Source: Pleurotus ostreatus/Saccharomyces cerevisiae fusant (Eukaryota; Opisthokonta). From it: a DNA stretch of 20,800 bases. The notes below the pieces were generated by a model. The model saw nothing but the letters and a program-made list of their open reading frames with translations. It did no database searches and had not been told where the DNA came from. The stretch covers positions 1 to 20,800 of the forward strand of contig JAMQCK010000524.1 in NCBI GenBank assembly GCA_024196135.1. Direction: 5' to 3'. A program made the position numbers and the translations under genes. This document shows, in pieces, positions 11,701 through 20,525 of the stretch. Position 1 is the first letter of the stretch. Each line of letters begins with the position of its first letter.

Positions 11701-12554
11701 AATCCAGGTTTTCCTTGGATCTTGCGGGGGGAACACATTGAAGTGTATCCCCGTAATCGGTCCAGGAACAGAGTACACTGACGCCAAATGCCGCTCCAGC
11801 GAAGCGAACAGGTTCTCCTCGGCATCCAGTACAGCCTCATAAATTGTCCCATTCCGCGCGCCGATGAGCATCTCCCGCGTGGTGGTCGCGTTCACGGAGG
11901 CCAGCAATGCCGCACGGTTCCACGCAATACTCTCGATGACCATCTTCCACTTGAGGAATTTGGGCTGCTTGGTCTTCTTCCATGCGCGAAAGTAGTACCA
12001 ATTCTCGCCCTGGGTGGAGGAGACGATTATATGCCGGCCGGAGGGGTCCATGAGGACCTTGTGGATTGTCATGTCTTGGGGCTTGCGCGGGATGGGGATT
12101 TGGACGACCTGGTGGGTGGGGTGAGGGATTGCAGGTGCTAGCGGGGTATGTAGGTACCTGTTCGGAGTGGGAGAGCTCAATGAGAACCAGAGTATTGTTT
12201 GCTAGCGCCATGACGAGCATGTCGGAGGATACTGCGAAGGATACAAGGGGTGCAGGGAACGTGTATTGTACGCGACCGAGCTCGAAGATGGGTTCGTTAA
12301 CGGATGCTGCATCCTGGGGATAGCCTGAGCACTAAGTTTGAGGGCAGATTTGGGCACACACTTGAGCAGTCTCCTCGATCTCTGCCCTGTCATCATCTTC
12401 GGCATATGGGGAAGGCTCGAAGCCCTCGTACTGCAGCGACGGGAGAGCGCTCGCAGCCTGTGCTACCCCCGGCGGAGATGCCGCGTGCTCGACAACTGAC
12501 AGGAGATGAGCGCATGAAGTAAGGAGTCCACCAGCACTCACAATCGTCGAACAT
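8768..12554 (-). CDS. VPS18: Vps18/Pep3, RING subunit of the HOPS and CORVET tethering complexes
   Basis: Eleven minus-strand exons: 12554-12542, 12495-12362, 12313-12158, 12108-11586, 11535-11201, 11149-10982, 10923-10726, 10670-10497, 10443-9683, 9618-9288, 9229-8768. All phases agree and give 1084 residues (yeast about 918, human about 973). The N-terminal beta-propeller region includes FPLS-type strands (VPLSMAVTEFHFVLLYKDRI) and DPVRGTYWVYTDQSLFELGV. The alpha-solenoid follows, with YDLDYALRLC, LWENSVDLALEKGDVELAKI and LRKKLWLKIAQYVV. Next come KIEDILPFFPDFVVIDDFKE, a coiled coil (about 862-892) and a RING-H2 finger with Cys902/Cys905, Cys919, His921, His924, Cys927 and the final pair Cys1058/Cys1061 (NCPLC). 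Known role: the shared core subunit that tethers endosomes and vacuoles before SNARE fusion. The first coding exon is only 13 nt. Its ATG lies 197 nt from the divergent phosphatase gene. Confidence 0.93.
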
Positions 12555-12751
12555 GGCCTGCAGGTCGAACGCGAGACGCGCAGAGTGCGAAGTCCCACGC
12601 CTGCGTCCGCTTCGCCGGACCGGCGACGCGATGGTCCGATGACGACAGGGCGCGTTGCTCCTTCAGCTGTGCCCGACCTGAGCCCGATCGGCGCGTTCCT
12701 TCTCCCGTTCCCTCTCATCCTCTCACCGTCACCACGCTCTTCCAGCACGCC
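12555..12751. promoter_or_regulatory. Shared divergent promoter of VPS18 and the SHB17-like gene
   Basis: Only 197 nt separate the two outward-facing ATGs, so both 5' UTRs and core promoters must lie here or overlap the opposite gene. The plus strand just before the phosphatase ATG is pyrimidine-rich (about 12700-12750), a common core-promoter and leader feature in fungi. I see no TATA box. Co-regulation is possible but not shown. Confidence 0.5.
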
Positions 12752-13727
12752 ATGTCCTCCTCCGACAACCGCCCCATGCCCAGGCTCTTCCTCATTCGCC
12801 ATGGTGAGCATCGCCTTGGCCATTGCTGAGCGCTTACTGACTCGATCTATCTGGCCAGGCGAGACGGAATGGAGTCTGAATGGGTGCGTAGCTATCGTAC
12901 GCATCGAGATACCAATCTACTAACGACATGACTCAGCCGCCATGTACGATAATATACCAGCTCTTCACCGACCCATCCATTGATTGTGTTCAGACCGGAC
13001 GTACCGATATCCCACTTACCGCTCGCGGTATTGAGCAGATCAAGGAGAAAGCACAGATGCTTGTGGGTGACGGAAGTGCGTCGCCGACCTGCACATGTTA
13101 CGACATGCTGCTAATATCACTCCAGAGGTCCTCGATGTCAAAAACCTGTGCACTGTGCTCGTATCTCCGCGCCAGCGCGCGCACAAGACCTTCCATCTGC
13201 TCTTTGAGCACGTCACCCCTCCACCCCACATGGTTACTGAGACCGTGAGGGAATGGGATTATGGTAAGCACTTCCACATTCCCTTACCCTCAGTACTAAC
13301 ATCCTTACCCCAGGCGACTACGAAGGCCTCAAGCCCGCCGAGATCAAGCAGCGCAAACCCGATTTCAACATCTGGACCGACGGCTGCCCCGGCGGCGAAA
13401 GCGTCGAGCAGATGTGCGCGCGCGTCGACGACGTGATCAAGACCGTCCGCACCTACCACACCGAGTACTTCCACGAGGGCATGAACACCCGCGACGTCAT
13501 GATCGTCGCGCACGGGCACTTCTCGCGCTGCTTGATCGCGCGGTGGCTAGGTATGCCGCTTGCCTTCGGTACGAAGCTCAATGTCGAGCCGGGAGGGATT
13601 GCCGTGCTGTCGTACAACCACCATCGCCTGGAGGAGGTAAGTTGCCTCAATTCGGGCACTGGTTGAGATACTAATTGCTTGATAGCCGTCAATCAACGCC
13701 CTCAACCTGTACGCCACAGTAATTTAA
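12752..13727 (+). CDS. SHB17: Histidine phosphatase, sedoheptulose-1,7-bisphosphatase type (SHB17-like)
   Basis: Seven exons, 12752-12803, 12859-12883, 12937-12943, 12994-13075, 13126-13263, 13314-13636 and 13686-13727, encode 222 residues. All introns are 49-55 nt. Exon 3 is a 7-nt microexon. The phosphoglycerate-mutase fold motifs are complete: RHGE with catalytic His17, SPRQRA with Arg71, REWDYGDYEG with Glu98, and VAHGH with His168. NIWTDGCPGGES and GGIAVLSYNHHRLEEPSINA match yeast Shb17 closely. Known role of Shb17: it dephosphorylates sedoheptulose 1,7-bisphosphate, driving riboneogenesis through the non-oxidative pentose phosphate pathway. Substrate is inferred from resemblance; a broader sugar-phosphate phosphatase is possible. 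It is shorter than yeast Shb17 (271 aa), lacking the insert before GGI and the C-terminal extension. Confidence 0.88.
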
Positions 13728-13935
13728 GATGATAGAGAAAGATAGAAGCGCATAGAGGATGAAGAGACGACCTTTATGAAGACATCACCGGGTTCGTTCG
13801 ACTCACCTGCGCGCACAAACATTGTTCAAAAAGTCAAGCCAGCATTCGCAAGCACAAACAGATATGCTTATGAATAAGTCCAGCGGTGGTATCGTCTCGA
13901 CGAAGACGAGGAGCCTCCGAGCCCGATCGACCTCC

Positions 13936-14689
13936 TCACGACTTGTTAACAAGGCAGTTGATCTCCTTAACATCCCAATCGAACTCCTCTGTCGCGACTG
14001 GGCAATCATCAGCTTTCCTCCTCTTCTACTCAATCCCTCCCGACGAAAGGAACAGTAAGATAGAAGGAACCAGCAACACTCACCCTCTGCATCCTTCCCA
14101 ATGAACCGTCTCGGGCCCGAGTTCAGGTATACCTTCTCGCCCGCGACGTGCACGGTGGCGAGCGCGACGGTGCTGCCCTCGGAGTCGTTCGTGCTCCATT
14201 CGGTGCCCGGGATGCCGGTGCCGACGAAGTGGTCGTTGTGGGCCTGGGTGGAGGAGGTCAGGGTGTGTTAGGATGGAGATTGGAGGGGAGAGGGGAGGGA
14301 TGGAGGGATGGAGGAGGGGAGGTGAGAAAGGCAATAAACGCACCTCACACACAACCCACCCATTCTCGAGGGTGGGGAAGTGGAAACGGACGCCCTTGTC
14401 GTCGCCGGTGGAGAGGTCCCTGGGTGAGGTGAGTTCTACGTCCATAGCTCTCGATCGTTTTGGGGTCGCAACGCACTCATCGTGCTGCTGGATCTTCAGG
14501 ACGCTGTTGGTAGAGTCGAGGTATTGGTTGCCGTCGCGTGAGAGGGTGTAACACTGAGGGGAAGCAACACAAATTGGGACGGGGATAGAACGGCTATGCG
14601 CGTCAACGCACCTTGCTGGCATCCAGGGTAAGCGCGGAGGCTACCGAGGGCAGAGCCAGAGCAGCAAGAGCAGCGATGAGGGCGACCAT
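13936..14689 (-). CDS. Small secreted protein of unknown family
   Basis: Five minus-strand exons, 14689-14612, 14553-14477, 14419-14344, 14243-14084 and 13997-13936, encode 150 residues. The introns are 58, 57, 100 and 86 nt; the last two are longer than usual here and the 100-nt one is very pyrimidine-rich. The N-terminus is a clear signal peptide (MVALIAALAALALPSVASA) with cleavage expected after ASA. The mature part (about 131 aa) starts LTLDASKCYTLSRDGNQYLD and ends DWDVKEINCLVNKS. It has three cysteines and two sequons (NDS, NKS), and no transmembrane segment. I recognise no domain. It could be a ligand-binding or wall-associated protein, or an effector-like secreted protein; none of these is demonstrated. 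The last acceptor (GCCCAG) is the least certain join, although its phase fits. Confidence 0.75.
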
Positions 14690-15482
14690 GATTGTAGCGA
14701 GCGTAGGAGGAGCAAGGAGGGCAATGAAGCTCAGTGAGAGATGAGAGGGAAGGAACGCTCGATGAAAGCCTCGGGATGATGACCGTCAACCGCAACCCGC
14801 AACGTGCTATTCAAAGGCACTGAACGTGCGGCCCACCCAGGCGGCAGATCGGGACGTGGGCACTCGGGCCCATCATGCCATGCAATCATGCAATTGATGA
14901 AACGGGGCAGGACGATTCGCGCCAGGCGACCATCTGGTGTCCGCTGTTCGTAGGAAGTTATAGACAGTCTGCAACAAGCGGGGGCTCCACTGTATGGTGC
15001 TGGGGGAGATCTGATAAGTGTCGAGGGGATTGGAGGCGGGCATACAAGGTGTCATTCCTGGTTTGTTGAGGATAAACGCAGGAATTTGACGAAGTCCACA
15101 AACTGAACAATAGCACCGGGTTTACGGTCCGGAAGCCGGGCCCACTCAAGTTCTGCTCGATATCGGCTTTACAGCGAACGTTCATCGTCGTGAACGGGAG
15201 CACTACCTTGTCCACCCATTCGAGCTATTCCATGCTTTTTCGGCCCTCCTCTTGCACAACGACCATGCAGAGCACGTTCGCTTGCGGGCGCACATGCGCC
15301 ACTTTCGGATCGTTTCAACAGCCCTGAATGCACGAATTCATAACGCAGCCGTCATCTATCGACGCGGTTCTTCTCTTGCGCTCATCTGACTGCCGGGGTC
15401 AAGTAGCTCCCTTGCTTCCCTCCTTCATCACAGACCTTTCTTCCTTCGCTACACCTTCCTTCGTCAATCGTTGCTCCCGATC
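14690..15482. other. Divergent promoter region between the small secreted protein and the AIM6-like gene
   Basis: About 790 nt between two outward-facing starts. The last 80 nt before the AIM6-like ATG form a strong CT-rich tract (about 15405-15480), typical of fungal core promoters and leaders. A minus-strand TATAAC near 14955 is too far from the secreted-protein ATG to call with confidence. The small open frames here have no supporting features. Confidence 0.45.
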
Positions 15483-16510
15483 ATGTCGTCCAAGGTCGCT
15501 GTCGTGCTCGCGTCTCTCGCTGCTGGCGCCGTCGCGGTGAAGCCGATTCACTCGCACAATGATTGTGGGTCTTTGAAATCGAGCCTGTGAGCTGAGATGG
15601 CTGACGACGAGCTAGACACCCGCGACAAGCCGCTGTTCACTGCCTTGGACAATGGGATCCAAAGTGTCGAGGCTGACATCTGGTGGAGGGACAACAAGTT
15701 GCTTGTGAGTGATGCATATCCCGACTTAGTACCGCGAATATTAATGTCAGGCAGGTGGCCCACACTGTGTTTGACATCGACAGCTCGAAGACTCTGGACT
15801 CGCTGTACATCCAGCCGATCTTGGCCATTGTCAACGGCTCGATGGAGTCTACGACGCCGTGAGTGGCTTGGAGCATTTCACAACGATTTTGATTTGACGT
15901 GTGCATAGGCTTTCGAAGGATTCCCCTCTGCAGTTGCTCATTGACTTCAAGACGGACGGCGATGAGTGAGAGACTTCGCCTATGCGTGGAGAGTATCCCC
16001 TCAGCTAGCTCGCAGCACCTACCAGCCCCTTCTTGACGCGCTTGAGCCCTTGCGCTCAGCCGGCTACCTTACGACCTTCAAGGACGGCAGCCTGACCCAG
16101 GGCGCGGTCACTGTCGTTGGCACTGGCAACACCCCGCTCGAGTCTGTCGTTGCAGCCGAGCCTCGCGACTTCTTCTACGACGCCAACATCTTGACGCTGT
16201 ACAGCACCAAGCCTGCTGACGGTAAGGAATGGGGTCCCGAGATCGCGCCTCTTGCGAGCTGCCAATGGAGCAAGGTCGACGGGGTACGCTTACTCCCCTT
16301 GGCTGCCTAACAACGCGTCTAACCTCCATGTAGGACGACCAGATGCAGGAGCTGGTCAAGGGAGCGCATGATCTGAAGATCAAGACGCGCTTCTGGGACA
16401 CGGACAGCAACGAGGAGACGTGGAACAAGTTCTGGGATGCTGGTTCGGACTGGGTGAACGCGGATGATTTGGAGGCGATCAGCAAGGCGTGGGACGCGCG
16501 TAACGCCTGA
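15483..16510 (+). CDS. AIM6: AIM6-type PLC-like phosphodiesterase, putatively secreted
   Basis: Six exons, 15483-15564, 15616-15704, 15755-15858, 15909-15965, 16016-16283 and 16334-16510, with introns of 50-51 nt, encode 258 residues. The N-terminus is signal-like (MSSKVAVVLASLAAGAVA). It runs directly into the family hallmark HSHNDY (His23, His25, Asn26), then SVEADIWW (Glu46, Asp48) and LLVAHTVFDID (His60). These match the active-site layout of PLC-like TIM-barrel phosphodiesterases. Later segments (LLIDFKTDGD, ARFW-type KTRFWDTDS, DWVNADDLEAI) also fit the barrel. The yeast namesake AIM6 affects mitochondrial inheritance, but the biochemical substrate of the family is not established. The protein is shorter than yeast Aim6 (about 390 aa). 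The leader implies export or membrane association, which is inference. Its stop is 227 nt before the next gene's ATG. Confidence 0.85.
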
Positions 16511-16737
16511 GCCTTCTCTTGCTGTTGTTCCTTAGCAATATCCGTATGTCACGAAGAAGATTAATTTATTCCTGTCCACCTCGCGAGGATGCTTCCGTCA
16601 AGCATCCGCGGATTCTGAAGAGCGTGACACGCTACGCGGTGCGCGTGACAAAAGTGATGGTCCGCAATTTGGCCCGCGACCTGTCCTCCTCCAATATCGT
16701 CCAACCGTAACTTTTGTCCTTCCTTTATACCTCCAGC

Positions 16738-19700
16738 ATGTCAGACGTCGAGGCTGTTGCCGCTCCCGCACAGCACGAGAACGGGCACGTCGACACGGAT
16801 GTGGACGCCTCAACGCGCGCCGATAGCCCTCACGATGCCGACCATGAGGCTGCCTCGGATGCACCGAAGTCCGAGACGTCAGAGCCAGCTGGCTCTGAAG
16901 AGCCCGCTGACCACGCCGAAGACGCGCACGAGGCAGCACCAGCGGACGTAGATGGGACGCCTACGCAATCCGAAGCGGAGCCTGCCGCTTCAGAGGCGGA
17001 CAAGGAATCGGTCGCGTCCGTCCCCGAATCTGCCCAAGAACCCGAAACAGAGACCACCAAGGAGAAGGCTGAGCCCAAGCCCGTTCCCGCCGTCAAGAAG
17101 CCCATGGCGTCCCCCACCAAGGCCCCCGCAAGCAAGCCTGGCGCGCCAGTGAGGAAGGTGCGTGACTACGAACTGGCGACACGTCCTCTGCTGATGACTC
17201 TGGACGCGTCAGGTGCTCGCATCTGGCAAGTTTGGCGCGGAGAAACCTGCTGCGGCCAAACCGACGGCGGCGGCAAAGCCAACCGCAACGTCTGCTGCGA
17301 AAGAGCCCGTGAAGCGCCCTACCCACGCAGCACGGCCATCTCTGTCCGGCAAGCCTCCCGTCTCTGCTCATCCTACCCCTGCTGCACGTCGCGCATCTGT
17401 GGCGCCTTCTGGGGCGAAGCCTCCTGTTACTGGGCGCGTTGCCTCTGCTTCGAAGGCCACCACCGCCACATCACCCACCTCAGCCACGTCGCGTACTTCT
17501 CCCACCGCCACCAAGCCTGCAACTGCGACCGCAAGGCCTCGTCCCTCGGCCGCAGCCGCAGACCCGGCCAAGCGTACATCCATCGCGGGTCGTCCCAGTG
17601 TAGGCTCCGCCACTCGTGCTACAGCCGCCAAACCCTCCGTATCCGGTACCACTGCCACCAGACATGCACGTACTCCTACATCCGTATCCTCGGCCCCCAG
17701 CGGAGGTGACGCCAAGGCACTGGACGACGCCCAACATAAGGTACATATTCACCAGATCATGTTAATGGCAACCCTAATATGGACCATTTCTAGCTGAAAG
17801 AGAAGACCGATGCGGTTGCGGCGCTTGAGACTGAGGTGGAAACGTTGAAATCATCACTCGAAAGCACGAAGTCTGAGCTTGAGGAGAAAGAGAAGGCCCT
17901 GCAAGAGCTCGATTCTACGAAGACATCCACTTTGGAGGCCGTCAAGGCAGAGGTATGAAGCATCTCCTAGATATCCGTCGCTCCAAGCTGATCTGTCCGC
18001 ATTAGCTCGAGGCTGCCAGGGAGGCCTCCACCTCCCAGCAAGCTCTGGTTGCCACTTTGCAGGAGAACCTCGCCAAGCTGGAGGAGGAAGTGAATGCTGC
18101 TCGCACCAACCTCCAGGAACTCCGTTCAACCAACGATGCCGCTTCAGGCGATGTCGCCGCCGCAGCTGCTGTCGACCGTGAAGCCCTACTCGCGGCGCAG
18201 AATAATCTCACTGCCATCCAGGAGGAGGCCGAAGCTCTCAAGGCCGCCCAGGCCGAGCGCGAAGAAGCCCACGCCGCCAAGGTCAAGGAGCTCGAGGAGA
18301 AGGCCGCCTCGGCTACCGAGCTCGAGCAGCAGCTGAAGGCGCTCAAGGAGGAGAAGCAGGAAACTGCGGACAAGATCTCCGAGCTTGAAATCGAGATCCT
18401 CGAGCTGAAGGAGGCGCAGGATGGCTTCGAGGACGAGCGCACCACGGCTGCGAACAAGCTCAAGGCGCTCGAGGCCCAGCTCGAGGAGGCCAAGTCTGCT
18501 CTGGAGAAGGCTGTCGAGGACGCGAAGGCGAAGGAGGAGGCGCTCAACGCTGCTGCTGAGGCTGCGAAGACGGAGCACTCGGGTGCGCTAGAGAGCAAGG
18601 CCGCTGAGTACGCAGCGCTGGTCGAGCAGCTCGAGGGCATCAAGGCCGAGCTGGAGGCTGCCACCAAGGCGAGCGAGGAGGCGAAGGCGGAGGCTGCTGC
18701 CGCTGCCGAAGCACACGCTCAGAAGCTTGCTGAGGCGGAGAAGTCGCATCTCGAGAAGCAGCAGGAGATCGAGGCTGAGATGCAACGTATCAAGACTGAG
18801 CTTGAGGTGAGTGCGGCGGATAAGTGTGGTGCAATGATGCTCACGCATCACAGAATCAAGAAGCGCACTACAACGCGAAGGTGGACGCCGTCAAGGAGGA
18901 GCACAAGAAGCTTCTTCAGGAGGCCTTTGAACAGGCCAAGGTATGATAACCGGTGATCAATGATCCGGAGCTTTTCTGACCCCGCTTACAGAAAGAAGCT
19001 GCTGCCGCTCACGGTGTTGACCTCCAGTCTCTGCGCTCCACCTCCGACGCTACCATCCAGCAGATCCAGGCTGCAAACGCAACTGCTCTTGAGTCCCTCA
19101 AGGCCGAGCACGCCGCTCAGATCGAGGAGCAGGTCGCTTCCCTCGAGAAGCAGGTCAACAAGCTCAACCTTGAGCTCAAGGCCACTCAAGATGACCTTGC
19201 GAAGGCCAAGGGCGCGCTCGAGGCTGCGAAGGGTGAGGTATCCTCCTTGACCACCCAGCTTGCGGCCGCCAAGGCCGCGAGTGACGCGCCCAACGAGCCG
19301 AACCCTGTCCTCATTGAGGAGCTCGAGCGGCTCACCAAGGAGGTCGCGATGTACAAGGACGACCTGGCTGCTGCGAACGAGATGCTCTCCCTCACGAAGG
19401 CGTCTCTGCAGGAAATGTCCAGCAAGCACGCCATCGAGCTCGAGGAGAACGCGAAGGCGCGCACCGAGGAGGTGGCGCGTCTGCGTGCGACTCACGACGC
19501 CGAGATTGGCGGCCTTGCGACCAACAAGTCCGACTTGCTTCTCCAGATTTCTGACCTCGAGGGCGAGGTGGCGCAGCTCAGGGCCGCCGCTTCTGCAACC
19601 CCTTCGGCGCCCAAGACCAACGGCTCCGCTCAGCCCGCATCCCCGGGTGTCACCCGCGAGGAGCTCGCGCGCTTGCACGAGGCGCACAACCTCAAGATGG

Positions 19701-20294
19701 GCGACCTCCAGGCGACGCACGAGAAGGCCATGAGGGCGATGCAGGACGAGCTCGAGAAGGCACGGCAGAGCATCGCTACCCTCCAGGCTGACATCGACCG
19801 CAAGGACATGGAGATCAACGTGCTCGAGCAAGATCAGGAGGAGAGCACGGATATGATCACCCGGTACGTGCGATTCTTTGGCTTTCGAGCCTTCGTTGTC
19901 GGCGCGGGCGCGCTCCTCGTTGTTTATGGCTTTTTCTGATATCCATCCCACAATCCTTTGACTACCATCCATCACCTCATTCATTCACTCTTTCATCTCC
20001 TGGACTTCCTCTTTCGTTCGTGTTTATGTGTTGCTGCTGCTATCTTATTGCCGTCTATTTCATTACTGCCTATCTTATTCGCCTGTATCGCATTATTATC
20101 CTCGCTGTTGCCACACCTACTCTATATATGTTACTATCTATATAAACTGACCCTCTAATGTATCCTACACTCATACTATCTTGCCGCCCGCGCCTGTTCC
20201 TGCCTGCTGTACACGATTCTGACACGTTTACAGATACAAGTCCGACCTCGATAACCTCACGCAAGAGCTCCAGCAGCTCAAGGGCCAGGCGTGA
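16738..20294 (+). CDS. Long alanine/glutamate-rich coiled-coil protein (golgin-like)
   Basis: Seven exons, 16738-17157, 17213-17740, 17794-17952, 18006-18806, 18854-18940, 18992-19863 and 20234-20294, give 975 residues. Residues 1-140 are acidic and disordered. Residues 141-316, all of exon 2, are basic and rich in Ala, Pro, Ser, Thr and Lys, like microtubule-binding or other polyanion-binding regions. Residues about 317-955 are almost unbroken heptad coiled coil (for example LEEKEKALQELDSTK, ELEIEILELKEAQDGFEDER), with one break near a Pro/Ser linker (ATPSAPKTNGSAQPASPG). The spliced C-terminus is RYKSDLDNLTQELQQLKGQA. No enzymatic domain is present and I cannot assign a named family; a tether, cytoskeletal linker or scaffold role is inference. 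The terminal intron (19864-20233) is unusual, and alternative C-termini are likely; see the separate entries. Confidence 0.82.
19864..20233 (+). other. 370-nt terminal intron carrying an alternative tail-anchor ending
   Basis: The donor CG|GTACGT and acceptor GTTTACAG fit in phase and join the coiled coil to YKSDLDNL. The intron is about seven times longer than the others in this gene (47-55 nt). If the donor is not used, the frame continues for 24 residues, YVRFFGFRAFVVGAGALL then VVYGFF, and stops at TGA 19937-19939. That ending has an uninterrupted hydrophobic run of about 17 residues preceded by arginines and ends right at the C-terminus, as in tail-anchored proteins. The rest of the intron is T-rich with TATATA-type repeats at about 20122-20146, which could serve as a 3' UTR and poly(A) region. 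The isoform would be 980 residues. Confidence 0.55.
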
Positions 20295-20525
20295 TGACCC
20301 TCATGTCGGCCTGCCAACCAACGCGCCCCTCTCGCGCACCGCAACGCTCCAGGGTCGCTTCGGTGATCCCTCGAGCCTCGACCTCAACCAGAACCTACAA
20401 GTACCGCCTCTTCGTTCCCAACTATACCATCGCCTGTTACCGACGGGCACAGCTCACTTTACCCTCCGCCATGTTTGCAGTTGCAGCTCGATGATGATGA
20501 CTTACTCTACTACCTATCGCAATAA
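20295..20525 (+). other. Possible additional coding exons beyond the annotated stop
   Basis: After the TGA at 20292-20294 another frame looks coding: TNAPLSRTATLQGRFGDPSS then LDLNQNLQ, ending at 20400. A GTACCG follows, and an in-phase acceptor TTTGCAG at 20474-20480 leads to LQLDDDDLLYYLSQ and TAA at 20523-20525. It can be joined to the coiled-coil gene by a GC-AG intron at 20289-20352 (CAG|GCGTGA ... CTCCAG|GGT), which keeps phase and yields a 1004-residue product. Other routes are a +1 frameshift at GCG-TGA-T, or a second acceptor 7 nt downstream at 20240. The GTACCG donor is weak, so this remains a hypothesis. Confidence 0.35.

Noticed and set aside
12332..12904. 190-codon minus-strand open frame running from the phosphatase gene through the VPS18 start
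   Set aside because: Its end is real VPS18 exon 2, but the rest reads through the shared promoter, antisense to the phosphatase. The spliced MFDD start with phase-matched introns fits VPS18 better.
18002..18667. 221-codon Ser/Ala-rich open frame on the minus strand
   Set aside because: Also a shadow of the coiled-coil exon; its composition is explained by reverse reading of Glu, Lys and Ala codons.
18986..19984. 332-codon open frame on the minus strand opposite the coiled-coil gene
   Set aside because: It is antisense to a GC-rich, Glu/Lys/Ala-rich coiled-coil exon, where such long shadow frames are expected. It crosses an intron and the 3' region of the real gene and resembles no family.
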